From contig OY970201.1 of assembly GCA_963708245.1 (NCBI GenBank), positions 4,340,001 to 4,404,000 of the forward strand: a stretch of 64,000 nt of DNA, written 5' to 3'. Of this stretch, positions 44,210 to 53,900 are shown in pieces; the stretch's first letter is position 1, and each line of letters begins with the position of its first letter. Origin of the DNA: CAVYXK01 sp963708245 (GTDB taxonomy: Bacteria; Pseudomonadota; Alphaproteobacteria; Acetobacterales; Acetobacteraceae). The notes below the pieces were generated by a model. That model was not told where the DNA came from. It ran no database searches and saw nothing but the letters and a program-made list of their open reading frames with translations. A program made the translations under genes and the position numbers.

Positions 44210-45396
44210 CCGACACGGTTCTCTGCCTCAATGCCGGCAGCTCGAGCATCAAGTTCGAGGCCTTCGAGGTCATGCAGCACAATGATTTGCAATTGAGATT
44301 CAGGGGGGAGCTCGAGGGCATCGGGTTCCGGCCTCACCTGACGGCGAAGAACAACAGCGATGCGCAACTCGTGGATCGGATGTACACCGTACAGGAGATC
44401 CCGGATGTCGCTGCTGCTGTATCGAAGCTGACCGGATGGCTTCGCGAGCACATGAAGGGCGAGCTGGCGTTAGTCGTCGGGCATCGTATTGTCTTCGGAG
44501 GCACGCGTTATTCGCTGCCCGTGTTGATCGATGACGATTGTCTCGGCTACCTGCGTTCGCTCATACCGCTGATGCCGCTTCATTTGCCGAACGAACTCGC
44601 ACCGATCGAGCATATCCACGCGCTACTGCCCGAGATGCCCCAGGTCGCCGTGTTCGATACCGGGTTTCATCGCGGCCACGACGAACTCTTCCAGAGGCTG
44701 CCGATACCGGAAGCGCTGCACCGCGAGGGGGTGCAGAGCTACGGTTTTCACGGCATCTCCTACGAGTACATCGCCGGACGCCTGAAGGAAATCGATCCCG
44801 CATTGGCCAAGGGCCGGGTCGTCGTCGCCCATCTCGGCAACGGCTGCTCGATGTGCGCACTCGTCGGCGGCAGGAGCGTTGAAGCGAGCTGGGGATTCAC
44901 TGCCCTCGATGGACTGCCGATGGGGACACGGCCGGGGCGCCTGGATCCGGGTGTCGTGCTCTATCTTTTCGAGAACAAGCACATGTCGGTCGAGCAGGTC
45001 CAGGAGCTGCTTTACCGGGAGTGCGGCCTGAAGGCTTTGTCGGGCGTGAGCAGCGACATTCGTGCGCTTCTGGCGAGCAAGGATCCCAAGGCCCGGTTCG
45101 CTCTGGACTACTTCAGCTTGCGTGGCGCGCGCATGGTGGCGGAGCTGGCCACAGTGATGGGGGGCATCGATGGGCTCGTCTTTACTGCCGGGATCGGCGA
45201 GAATGCGGCGCCGGTCCGCGCAGATATCGGATCGAGGTTGTCCTGGCTCGGCGTCGCGATCAACGCGGAGGCAAATGCCCGGCACGGGCCACGCATCTCG
45301 TCAAGAGACAGCGCCGTCGCCTGCTACGTCATTCCAACGAACGAGGAGCTCATGATCGCGCGTCATGCTCTGACGCTGGTTCGGCGATCCGCGTGA
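44206..45396 (+). CDS. ackA: Acetate kinase
   Basis: AckA makes ATP and acetate from acetyl phosphate. Key sites are present in the 396-residue protein: 'LCLNAGSSSIKFE', 'FDTGFH', 'YGFHGISYEYI', 'VVAHLGNGCSM', 'GLPMGTRPGRLDPGVVLYL' and 'IPTNEELMIA'. One departure is 'GHRIVFGGTRYS', where the usual His of HGG is Phe. The catalytic Arg before it is kept, so activity is still likely. It is coupled to pta by ATGA overlap. Confidence 0.93.
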   Translation: MTDTVLCLNAGSSSIKFEAFEVMQHNDLQLRFRGELEGIGFRPHLTAKNNSDAQLVDRMYTVQEIPDVAAAVSKLTGWLREHMKGELALVVGHRIVFGGTRYSLPVLIDDDCLGYLRSLIPLMPLHLPNELAPIEHIHALLPEMPQVAVFDTGFHRGHDELFQRLPIPEALHREGVQSYGFHGISYEYIAGRLKEIDPALAKGRVVVAHLGNGCSMCALVGGRSVEASWGFTALDGLPMGTRPGRLDPGVVLYLFENKHMSVEQVQELLYRECGLKALSGVSSDIRALLASKDPKARFALDYFSLRGARMVAELATVMGGIDGLVFTAGIGENAAPVRADIGSRLSWLGVAINAEANARHGPRISSRDSAVACYVIPTNEELMIARHALTLVRRSA

Positions 45397-45454
45397 GCCA
45401 CAACTGCTTTGACAGAGCCGGGCGCTGTCCCGGCACGAGAAGGAGGTTCCAACC

Positions 45455-47779
45455 GTGACCGAGCTTTCCACTACCGCAGCCAAGCTTCCTGCATCATCCA
45501 AAGCGCAGGAAGAGTTGCAGGAACAAATCAGCAAGCTGGCGCCGATGGTCCAGAACGAATTCAGCAAGCTGGCACCGACCGCCTTCATGGAGTATTGGCG
45601 TGACTTCGCGCAAAGGTCGATCCTCTTTCTGGACATTCTGCGCCGGCGCGGCAATCAGTACCAGAAGATGCGGGCGCGTCCCATCAATTCGGTTCTGATC
45701 TATGACTTCGAGATTGTGCTGCGCGGTGACACGCTGCCACGACCAGTCAACTACGCGCTGGTCCGTGTAATTCCCCCGGCCGGCGTCGAGATCGACGAGC
45801 ACAAGCGGCCGGTAGTCGTCATCGACCCCCGCGCCGGCCAAGGGCCGGGTATCGGCGGCTTCAAGGCGGTCAGCGAGATCGGCGATGCATTCAAGTTCGG
45901 ACATCCGGTCTATTTCATCGGCTTCGTAGCGGAGCCGGTGGATGGCCAGCGCGTCGAGGATGTAGCACATGCGCACACCGTCTTTATCGAAAAGGTGGGC
46001 TCACTCCATCCCGAGTCACCGGGGAAGCCTTTCGTCGTCGGGAACTGTCAGGCCGGCTGGCACACGATGATGGCCGCCTGCATGCGCCCCGAACTCTTCG
46101 GGCCAATCCTCATCCCCGGCGCGCCACTCTCTTACTGGGCCGGCGTTCATGGCAAGAATCCGATGCGCTACCTCGGCGGCATGCTCGGCGGGAGCTGGCT
46201 TGCCCGTCTGACGAGCGATCTCGGCAACGGCATCTTTGACGGCGCCTGGTTGATCGCGAACTTCGACGCCGGCAGTCCCTCCAACACCTTTTGGGGCAAG
46301 GGGTACAACGTCTGGGCGAATCCGGATCAGCAGGAGAACCGATACCTTGAGTTCGAGAAATGGTGGGGCGATTTCATTCTGCTGCGCGGAGAAGAGCTGC
46401 AATACATGGTCGATAACCTTTTCATAGGCAACAAGCTCTCGACAGCGCAGATCGTCACGAGCGACGGTGTCCGCCTCGATTTGCGTGAGATCAGGTCTCC
46501 GATTATATGTTTCTGCTCGGAGGGTGATAATATCACCCCGCCGCAGCAGGCTCTTGATTGGATCCTCGACAACTACGAGAGCGTCGATGACATTCAGCGT
46601 GCGGGTCAGACAATCTTCTATTGCCTGAACCAAAAGGTCGGGCACTTGGCGATTTTTGTAGGCACCGCGGTGGCCGCAAAGGAGCACGCGGAGTTCATGA
46701 ACTACATGGAACTCGTCGATGCGGTGCCGCCCGGGCTCTACGAGATCGTCATCAGCCAGAAGCCGCAGGCCGATACAGCGGGCCCAGGAGGTGCCGGCGA
46801 TTACGATCTGAGCATCGAGCAGCGCGGGCTGGAGGATATACGCGCCCTGGGTGGCAATTCGGTCGACGACGAGCGCGAGTTTGCTGCAGTCGCCCGGGTG
46901 TCGGAGGTCAACAACACTCTCTACGAAACCTATGTCCAACCCTGGGTCAAGGCGATGACGAGTCCGCAAGTTGCTCGTGCCACCCTGGAGCTTAACCCGT
47001 TGCGGCTGGGCTATTCCATTTGGTCGGACAAGAACCCGATGATGGGCGCGATCGCGCCTATGGCGGAGCAGGTCCACGCCGAGCGAGCGGTCCCGGCGCC
47101 AGCCAATCCGTATGTCGCCATGCAAGAACAGTTCTCACGGGCGATGATTCAGGCGCTTGACCAATATGGGCACGCACGCGACCGGATCACGGAGCAGATG
47201 TTCCACGCGATCTATGGCTCGCCCGCGGTCCAGGCTTGGTGCGGCGTCCCGCAAAATGGCGGTCCATCCTGTCCGCGACCCGGGCAATCTCCGTCGACGA
47301 AGGCGGCGCTGGCTGCGGAGATACGTCGCCTGAGAGGGCGATTTGCCGAGGGCACCCCACTCGATGCGGCAGCGCGGATGGTCGTGTATATCGCCAAGTC
47401 TCACCATCGCGTCGAGGCGCGTTGCTTCGACGCGCTGCAACGGCTGCTGGCCGCTCATCCGGAGGTCACCTTGGCTCGCTTCAAGGAGGCCCTGCGTGAG
47501 CAGTGGGCGATTCTGGCCATCGATGAGCGTGCGGCGATTGCCTCGCTACCGCAATTGCTTCCAGCGGATGCGGGCGAGCGCCGGACCATGCTCGATAGTC
47601 TCAAATCGATCGTCGCGGCGGCCAGCAGCGTCGATGCGGATGTCCAACGCCGGTTGCGCGAGATCGAGCAACTGCTCGTCGGCCAGACTGCGACCGGCAA
47701 GCCGACCCGAGCCGAGCGCACCGCAGTCGGCGACAAGCCCTCGGCGGTTCTGACGCCAATAAACTCTGGGTCGGCGTAG
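45455..47779 (+). CDS. DUF3141 family alpha/beta-hydrolase-like protein
   Basis: The 774-residue protein has an N-terminal helical part ('FMEYWRDFAQRSILFLDILR'), then an alpha/beta-hydrolase domain related to PHA synthases: 'VVVIDPRAGQGPGIGGFK', nucleophile region 'VVGNCQAGWHTMMAA' with Cys in the elbow, and 'ICFCSEGDNITPPQQALDWI' (Asp) then 'VGHLAIFVG' (His). A C-terminal region of about 130 residues resembles a TerB-like helical bundle. Its role is unknown. It recurs beside pta-ackA in anaerobic clusters of other proteobacteria, suggesting a link to acyl-CoA or polyester metabolism. GTG start with AAGGAGG upstream. Confidence 0.85.
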   Translation: MTELSTTAAKLPASSKAQEELQEQISKLAPMVQNEFSKLAPTAFMEYWRDFAQRSILFLDILRRRGNQYQKMRARPINSVLIYDFEIVLRGDTLPRPVNYALVRVIPPAGVEIDEHKRPVVVIDPRAGQGPGIGGFKAVSEIGDAFKFGHPVYFIGFVAEPVDGQRVEDVAHAHTVFIEKVGSLHPESPGKPFVVGNCQAGWHTMMAACMRPELFGPILIPGAPLSYWAGVHGKNPMRYLGGMLGGSWLARLTSDLGNGIFDGAWLIANFDAGSPSNTFWGKGYNVWANPDQQENRYLEFEKWWGDFILLRGEELQYMVDNLFIGNKLSTAQIVTSDGVRLDLREIRSPIICFCSEGDNITPPQQALDWILDNYESVDDIQRAGQTIFYCLNQKVGHLAIFVGTAVAAKEHAEFMNYMELVDAVPPGLYEIVISQKPQADTAGPGGAGDYDLSIEQRGLEDIRALGGNSVDDEREFAAVARVSEVNNTLYETYVQPWVKAMTSPQVARATLELNPLRLGYSIWSDKNPMMGAIAPMAEQVHAERAVPAPANPYVAMQEQFSRAMIQALDQYGHARDRITEQMFHAIYGSPAVQAWCGVPQNGGPSCPRPGQSPSTKAALAAEIRRLRGRFAEGTPLDAAARMVVYIAKSHHRVEARCFDALQRLLAAHPEVTLARFKEALREQWAILAIDERAAIASLPQLLPADAGERRTMLDSLKSIVAAASSVDADVQRRLREIEQLLVGQTATGKPTRAERTAVGDKPSAVLTPINSGSA

Positions 47780-47806
47780 GTCTCCTGGACGGTTGGGTTT
47801 GCTCGT

Positions 47807-47843
47807 CGGCATCGACCCGATCACCTCGGGTTGGGCGATGCCG
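47807..47843. terminator. Strong hairpin between convergent genes
   Basis: CGGCATCG (47807-47814) pairs with CGATGCCG (47836-47843), and inside it ACCCGA pairs with TCGGGT around a 5-base loop. It lies between the stops of the DUF3141 and CorA-type genes. It has no T tract, so termination activity is inferred only from position and symmetry. Confidence 0.5.
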
Positions 47844-47884
47844 GCGCGATAATGCCCACGCAGTTCGGCTTGCCCCACCCCGGT

Positions 47885-48838
47885 TCACAGCAGCCCGCGC
47901 CGGCGAAACCAAACGATCGTCACGACCGCATTTGCGAACGGCAGCACAACGCCTAGCGCAAGGAAGACCGAAAACCCGCCGAGATGGTTGGCCATCCAGC
48001 CAAAATTCATTCCGAAAAAGCCCGTCAAAAAGGTGATCGGCAGGAAAATGACCGATACCACCGTCAGCCGGCTGATCTGCTGGCTCTGCCACTGCGCCAG
48101 AGCGGCCTTGTAATCCTGCATCACAACTGATCCCCAGTCGACGCGTTCGGACAACCGGCTCGCCAAGTCCTCCACGATCTCGGTATACTGATCTAATTCG
48201 TCGACACCGCGCGCGCTAATGCCGGGGATCGCCGCGACGCCGACCGTCGCCGCACGGACCGCGACGGCGTAGCGCTCGAGCTTCAGCCATACCCCCCGCA
48301 GTGCTTCCAGTTTGCGACTGATATCGGCGAAGTCGATTGATCCCCATTGATCCCTCACCTGCGTGCTCAGCGCATGAATCGTTTCGTCCACGCCGCCGAG
48401 TGCACGATAGAGCGTGCTATGCAGCAACTGCAGCACGATCGCTGCCGCGTGATATGGGCGTTCCTGCAAACCCGCCACGCGATCCGCGAATTCGCGGCGC
48501 GCTTCGTCCAGAATGCGTGCGTCGCCATTCCAGATCGTGAATATGTAGGAGGAGGACGAGCGGAAATGCAGTTCGATCAGATCGTGCGGCGGGTCGTACA
48601 GCCAGGTGACGGCACGGATACCCTCACGACTGATCGTGATGCGCCCAGCTTGGCCAAATCTAAGCGTCCTCTCAATGCCGGCATCATCCACGCCCATCGC
48701 CACGAGGAACTCCTTCGCGACGGAGGGCTCCGCGCCGCAAATATCGAGCCAGAAGAGCCGACCGGTGGAAATCCACTTGGCCAGGTCCGCGACAGAAGCA
48801 GGATGCTGCACGCCTTGGGCATGGATGATGCTGATCAC
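47885..48838 (-). CDS. CorA-type divalent cation transporter
   Basis: The 317-residue protein has the CorA layout: a cytoplasmic alpha/beta domain, long helices ('YTEIVEDLASRLSERVDWGS') and two C-terminal membrane helices with the signature 'FFGMNFGWM' (G-M-N) between 'TVVSVIFLPITFLTGF' and 'FLALGVVLPFANAVVTIVWF'. It moves Mg, Co, Ni or Zn; in this setting nickel for the hydrogenase is an attractive but untested idea. The GTG at 48838 gives normal family length. The frame is open further upstream into the lactate dehydrogenase gene. Confidence 0.85.
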   Translation of the reverse strand: MISIIHAQGVQHPASVADLAKWISTGRLFWLDICGAEPSVAKEFLVAMGVDDAGIERTLRFGQAGRITISREGIRAVTWLYDPPHDLIELHFRSSSSYIFTIWNGDARILDEARREFADRVAGLQERPYHAAAIVLQLLHSTLYRALGGVDETIHALSTQVRDQWGSIDFADISRKLEALRGVWLKLERYAVAVRAATVGVAAIPGISARGVDELDQYTEIVEDLASRLSERVDWGSVVMQDYKAALAQWQSQQISRLTVVSVIFLPITFLTGFFGMNFGWMANHLGGFSVFLALGVVLPFANAVVTIVWFRRRGLL

Positions 48839-48948
48839 ACCAGGGCGCGGTCCATCCTGAACCGTGCCGCTGATCTGGGAATTCTTCTCGGCACGGGGTT
48901 CTGTCAGCTTTCCCGGATGGGGCGGCTGTTCCGATAGATCAACCGGTA

Positions 48949-49890
48949 TCAGAGCCGCACGCCCTCTGCCGCCTGCTTCAATGTCTCGGCGCTCCGCTTC
49001 AGTGCGGCACTCTCCCCGGTGTCGAGATTTGGCATGAACGTCGCCACCACGCCCTGCGCGTCCAGCACGCGCGGCAGTGACAGCGCTACGGCGCGCACGC
49101 CGTGGCATTCCGCCGTCGACATGGAGCAGGTAATCAGCGCCCGCTCGTCCCCCTGGATGACCTGAGCGATCCGGGCAATGCCGGCGCCGACGCCGAACCA
49201 GGTCGCTCCTTTGCCCTGGATAATGGCGTAGGCGGCGCGGCGCACCGCGGCGTCAATGCGGCTGCGGTCGGCCTCTGTTAGTTCCCGCCCCATCTGGCGG
49301 GCGGCCTCCGCCACCGACAGGTCACCGGCCACGGCGCCCGACCAGTGCAACACCTGGCTGTCGCCATGCTCGCCGAGCACACGAGCATCGACGTATGCTG
49401 GGCTGATTCCGAGATGTGCGGCGAGCAGCGTGCGAAACCGTGCGGAGTTGAGGATCGTACCGGACCCGATCACCCGCTGCGGCGGGACCCCGTGCCGGCC
49501 CGCGAGGACGGTCACAATCTGCGTCATGATATCGAGCGGATTCGTTGCCACCAGGAAGACGGTGTTTGGTACCACCGCCAGCACGGCCGGCACGATCTCG
49601 GCAAAGATTGCGGCGTTGCGCGAAAGCAGGTCCAGCCGGCTCTCCCCGGGCTTCTGGGCAGTCCCGGCCGCAAGGACAACGATGCCTGCGCCGTCGAGAT
49701 CGGCCGCCTCCCCGGCGCGGACCCGGACGGGATACGACCAAGGCGTGGAGTCCAGAATGTCGTGTGCCTGGGCGACTGCCAAGTCTGTCTTGCGGTCGAC
49801 GAGTACGATCTCCGAACCGACGCCACGCATCGTCATGGCATAGGCAGCGGTGGCGCCGACCTGCCCGGCGCCGACGCTTCCGATCTTCAT
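48949..49890 (-). CDS. ldh: L-lactate dehydrogenase
   Basis: The 313-residue NAD-dependent enzyme has 'GAGQVGATAAYAMTMRG' (NAD fold), 'VLVDRKTDLA', 'SRLDLLSRN' (substrate Arg), 'LVATNPLDIMT' and 'VLGEHGDSQV' (catalytic His). The NPLD and DLLxRN patterns favour lactate over malate dehydrogenase. It regenerates NAD by reducing pyruvate to lactate. AGGAGG precedes ATG 49890, which overlaps the stop of the DHODH-like gene. Confidence 0.88.
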   Translation of the reverse strand: MKIGSVGAGQVGATAAYAMTMRGVGSEIVLVDRKTDLAVAQAHDILDSTPWSYPVRVRAGEAADLDGAGIVVLAAGTAQKPGESRLDLLSRNAAIFAEIVPAVLAVVPNTVFLVATNPLDIMTQIVTVLAGRHGVPPQRVIGSGTILNSARFRTLLAAHLGISPAYVDARVLGEHGDSQVLHWSGAVAGDLSVAEAARQMGRELTEADRSRIDAAVRRAAYAIIQGKGATWFGVGAGIARIAQVIQGDERALITCSMSTAECHGVRAVALSLPRVLDAQGVVATFMPNLDTGESAALKRSAETLKQAAEGVRL

Positions 49891-50903
49891 TGTGTTCCTC
49901 CTATATCGCGAATGGGATATTCCAGCAGCAACGTGCGAACATAGGTCGCGCGAAGCAGCGCCTCGGGCTCGGCGAGCCGATTGGCACGCAGGCGCCCTCG
50001 GATCTCCTCTACCAATTCGGCGCCATGCGCCTCGATCCATTCCGACAAACCCTCCACCAAACGGTCGAGATGGTTGGGTCCGTGACGCAGCAATGAAGAC
50101 GCCACCTGGACCACGTCCGCGCCGGCAAGCAAGTATTTGATCACCTCTTCGGACCCTTCCACGCCTCGTCCACCGGCGAGACTCAGCGATGTCTTTCCGG
50201 CCAGCAGGGCGATCCACATCAGCGGCAAACGGATCTCCTCCGCTGTCGATAAACGCAGGCTGGGATGGAACCTCAGCGTCTCGAGATCGATGTCAGGCTC
50301 GTAGCATCGTCCGAACAGGACGAGCCCGCTCGCGCCGGCGCCGGCAATGTCGCCAGCGAGATGAGCCGGCGCGGTGAAGTTCGGGCTGAGCTTGACAGCG
50401 ACGGGAATCGTTACCGCTGTGCACACTTCGCGCAAGGTTTCTACCAGTCTGGACTCGACCGCGGCGGAGGTCTCCTGCGGGTCGGTGGGGATGTGGAAGA
50501 GATTGACCTCGAGGGCCGCCGCCCCCGCTTCCTGCAGAAGGGCGGCAATGCCAGTCCAGCCTTCGTGCGTGATCCCGTTCAGGCTGGCGATCAGCGGCAC
50601 CGAAATGCTTTCGGCCGCACGCCGGATCATCTCGACATGAGCAGCAAGCGCACCCCGGTAGCCCGGGAGCGGCGGCAGATAGCTCGTCACCTCGGCATGG
50701 CTCTCGGCTCCGATCGCGCCGGCGGCTTCGAGCGCCGCCTCCTCGTTTCGGATCTCCTCCTCATACACCGATGCCGCGATGATCGCCGCCGCCCCGCCAT
50801 CCTCCAACCTGCGTACGCCGTCGAGGGTCGCGGAAAGCGGCGAGGCGCTGGCGATCACGGGATGACGCAACGACAAGCCGAGATAGCTCGTCTGCAAGTT
50901 CAT
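49887..50903 (-). CDS. Dihydroorotate dehydrogenase-like flavoprotein
   Basis: The 338-residue FMN barrel protein resembles class 1 dihydroorotate dehydrogenases: 'TSYLGLSLRHPVIASASPLS', 'PLIASLNGITHEGW', 'ALEVNLFHIPTDPQE', 'PVAVKLSPNF' and 'SLAGGRGVEGSEEVIKYLLA'. Such proteins often sit next to pyruvate:ferredoxin oxidoreductase genes, and their reaction there is not established, so pyrimidine synthesis is unlikely to be the main role. Its start overlaps the nifJ stop (ATGA). Confidence 0.85.
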   Translation of the reverse strand: MNLQTSYLGLSLRHPVIASASPLSATLDGVRRLEDGGAAAIIAASVYEEEIRNEEAALEAAGAIGAESHAEVTSYLPPLPGYRGALAAHVEMIRRAAESISVPLIASLNGITHEGWTGIAALLQEAGAAALEVNLFHIPTDPQETSAAVESRLVETLREVCTAVTIPVAVKLSPNFTAPAHLAGDIAGAGASGLVLFGRCYEPDIDLETLRFHPSLRLSTAEEIRLPLMWIALLAGKTSLSLAGGRGVEGSEEVIKYLLAGADVVQVASSLLRHGPNHLDRLVEGLSEWIEAHGAELVEEIRGRLRANRLAEPEALLRATYVRTLLLEYPIRDIGGTQ

Positions 50904-53900
50904 TGCTTTGCCTCCGCCTTCATATCATCATGGATGACAGTTTCATCCTGCCAGAATGGGTGGAACCGCGTTCCGTCGCGCGAAGCCATGTCCTCGTAGA
51001 TGCGGTAGCGCTCGTCCACCGCGGCCTGTGCCTGACGCAGCAATCTCGGCGCTTCTTCGGGTCGTGTCTGAGTGAGAACCCGGAAGCGGAGCTCGCGGTA
51101 AGCCGACTCTTCAAGGCGCAGTCTCGGGCGCGTGCTGTCGAGGCGGAAGGGATTCATGTCAGCATGGCGCATGCTCGGATCGAACCGGAAGAGCGGCCAG
51201 TACCCGCTGGCAACCGCCCGACGCTGCTGGTTCATCCCGTCGCGCAGATCGAAGCCATGTGCGATGCAATGACTGTATGCGAGGATGAGCGACGGGCCGT
51301 CATAAGCCTCGGCGTCGCGCAGCGCCTGGATCGTTTGTTCCGGACTGCCGCCCAGCGCGATCTGCGCGACATAGACGTAGCCGTAGGCGATCGCCTGGAG
51401 CGCCCAATCCTTGCGCGGTGTGCGCTTGCCCGCGGCGGCAAACTTTGCCGAGGCCCCGAGCGACGTGGCTTTCGAGGACTGGCCGCCGGTGTTGGAATAG
51501 ACCTCGGTATCCAGCACCATTACGTTGACATCGCGGTCCTGGGCCAACACGTGATCGAGCCCGCCGGCACCGATGTCATAGGCCCATCCATCACCCCCCA
51601 CGATCCACAGGCTGCGGCGCACGAGATATTCGGCCAGGGCCAGCAGATCACGCGCCGGCGCATCCGTAGCGCCTGCCAGCGCGCGCCTGATCTCCTCAAC
51701 CCGGCCGCGTTGTGCCACGATCTCGCTGTCTGTGCGCTGGGGCGCATCAAGGATCGCGTCGGCGAGGCCGGGTCCGATGCGATCGCCCAACGTGCGGACG
51801 AGGGCACGTGCCATGGCGACCTGGTGGTCGACCCCGAGACGCATGCCGAAGCCGAACTCGCCATTGTCCTCGAACAGGCTGTTGCTCCACGCCGGGCCGC
51901 GCCCATCGGGCCCGGCACGCCACGGCAGCGACGGCAGGTTGCCGCCATAGATCGAAGAGCAACCGGTCGCATTGGCGATCTGCAAACGGTCGCCGAACAG
52001 TTGCGACAGAAGCTTCAGATAGGGGGCCTCGCCGCAGCCGGCGCACGCACTGGAGAACTCGAACAGCGGCCGCACGAACTGCAGACCCCGCGAGACATGC
52101 AGGTCGACCCCTTCGCGCGTGTGTTCCGGAAGCGACTCGAAAAACGCGAGATTGCGCCGTCCGGATTCGACCAGCGGCAACCGCTCGCTGAGATTGATTG
52201 CCTTGATCGCCGGATCGAGCGGATCGTGTGCCGGACAATGGTCGATGCAGATTCCGCAACCCGTGCAGTCCTCGACAGCGATCTGCAGCGTGTAGCGCTG
52301 CTCTGGGTAACCGCGCGCATTGACCGAAGCCGACGGAAACCCCTCCGGCGCGTCCTTCAGCAGTGCCCCGTTGTAGGCCTTGGCCCGGATCACACTGTGC
52401 GGGCAGACGATGCTGCACTGGCCGCATTGGATGCAGAGGTCTTGCTTCCAAACCGGCACTGAAAAGGCGATGTTGCGCTTCTCGTACTGGGTCGTTCCGC
52501 CCGCGTAGGTACCGTCGATCGGGAACGCGCTGACCGGGATCTCATCGCCCCTTCCTGCGAACTGCAGGGCGAAAATGCGCTTCATCTGATCGGGCGCATC
52601 CGCTGGGATGAAGATCCGGAACTCCTGTTTCGAGGTCACTTCCTTCGGGACCTTGACCTCCTGCAGGTGCTCGAGCGCCGTATCGACGGCGGCAAAGTTC
52701 TTCTGCAGGACCGCGCGGCCCTTCCCGCCGTAAGACTTCTCGATCGAGTGGCGGATGCGCTGGATGCCTTCTTCCCGCGGCAGCACGCCGCTGATGGCGA
52801 AGAAGCAGGTCTGCAGGACGGTGTTCACTCGTGGTCCCAGGCCCAGGCGCTGTGCGACGCTGCTCGCGTCGATCACGAAGAGGCGCAGACCCTTCTTGAG
52901 AATATGCTCCTGGACCGGTCGCGGCAGATGGTCCCAAACGGACGCTGCATCGTAAGGAGCATTGAGGAGGACGGTCGCGCCCGGAAGAGCACGGTCCAGG
53001 ACGTCCAGTTTTGTCAGGAAGTCGAACTTGTGAACGCCAATGAAGTCGGCTGATTGCAGAAGATAAGGAGCGGCGATCGGAGCGTTGCCAAAGCGAAGGT
53101 GGCTGATCGTCTCCGCACCGGATTTGTGGCTGTCATAGACGAAGTAGCCTTGCGCGTAGCGCCCGGGGTCCTCGCCCAGGATCTTCACGCTATTCTTGTT
53201 CGCGCCGACGGTCCCGTCGGAACCAAGCCCGAAGAACATCGCGCGGCGGACACCTTGCGGCTCGATGTCGAACGCCGCCTCGACGGGGAGGCTCGTTCCG
53301 CCAACATCGTCGATGATGCCGACCGTGAAGCCGTGACGCGGCTCCTTCTCCTTGAGGTGGTCGAAGACGGCCTTTGCCATCGCCGGCGTGAAATCTTTCG
53401 ATGAGAGGCCGTAACGGCCACCGACGACCAGCGGCAGAGTGTCGCGCGTGCCCCGCGCGGCGGCATCCGCCAGAGTCTGTGCGACGTCCAGGCAGAGCGG
53501 CTCGGCCGGCGCGCCGGGCTCCTTGACGCTGTCGAGCACCGCGACGCGGCGCACATTGGCAGGCAGTACCGCGAGAAAGTCCTTGGCCGACCACGGCCGA
53601 TAGAGCAGCACCTGAAGCACACCGACGCGCTCTCCCTGGGCGTTCAGGTGCGCGGCCGTCGCGCGCAGGGTATCGGCGGCTGAGCCGATCGCGACGACGA
53701 CGCGTTCCGCGTCCGGATGACCGTCGTAGCGAAACAGGTGATATTGCCGGCCGGTCAGCGCCGCGAGACGATCCATGGCGCGCTGCACGATGCCGGGCGT
53801 TGCGAGGTAGTGCAGGTTTACCGTCTCGCGTGCCTGGAAGAACGTGTCCGGGTTATGCGCGGTGCCGCGGGTCACCGGCCGCTCCGGGCTCAGCGCCCGC

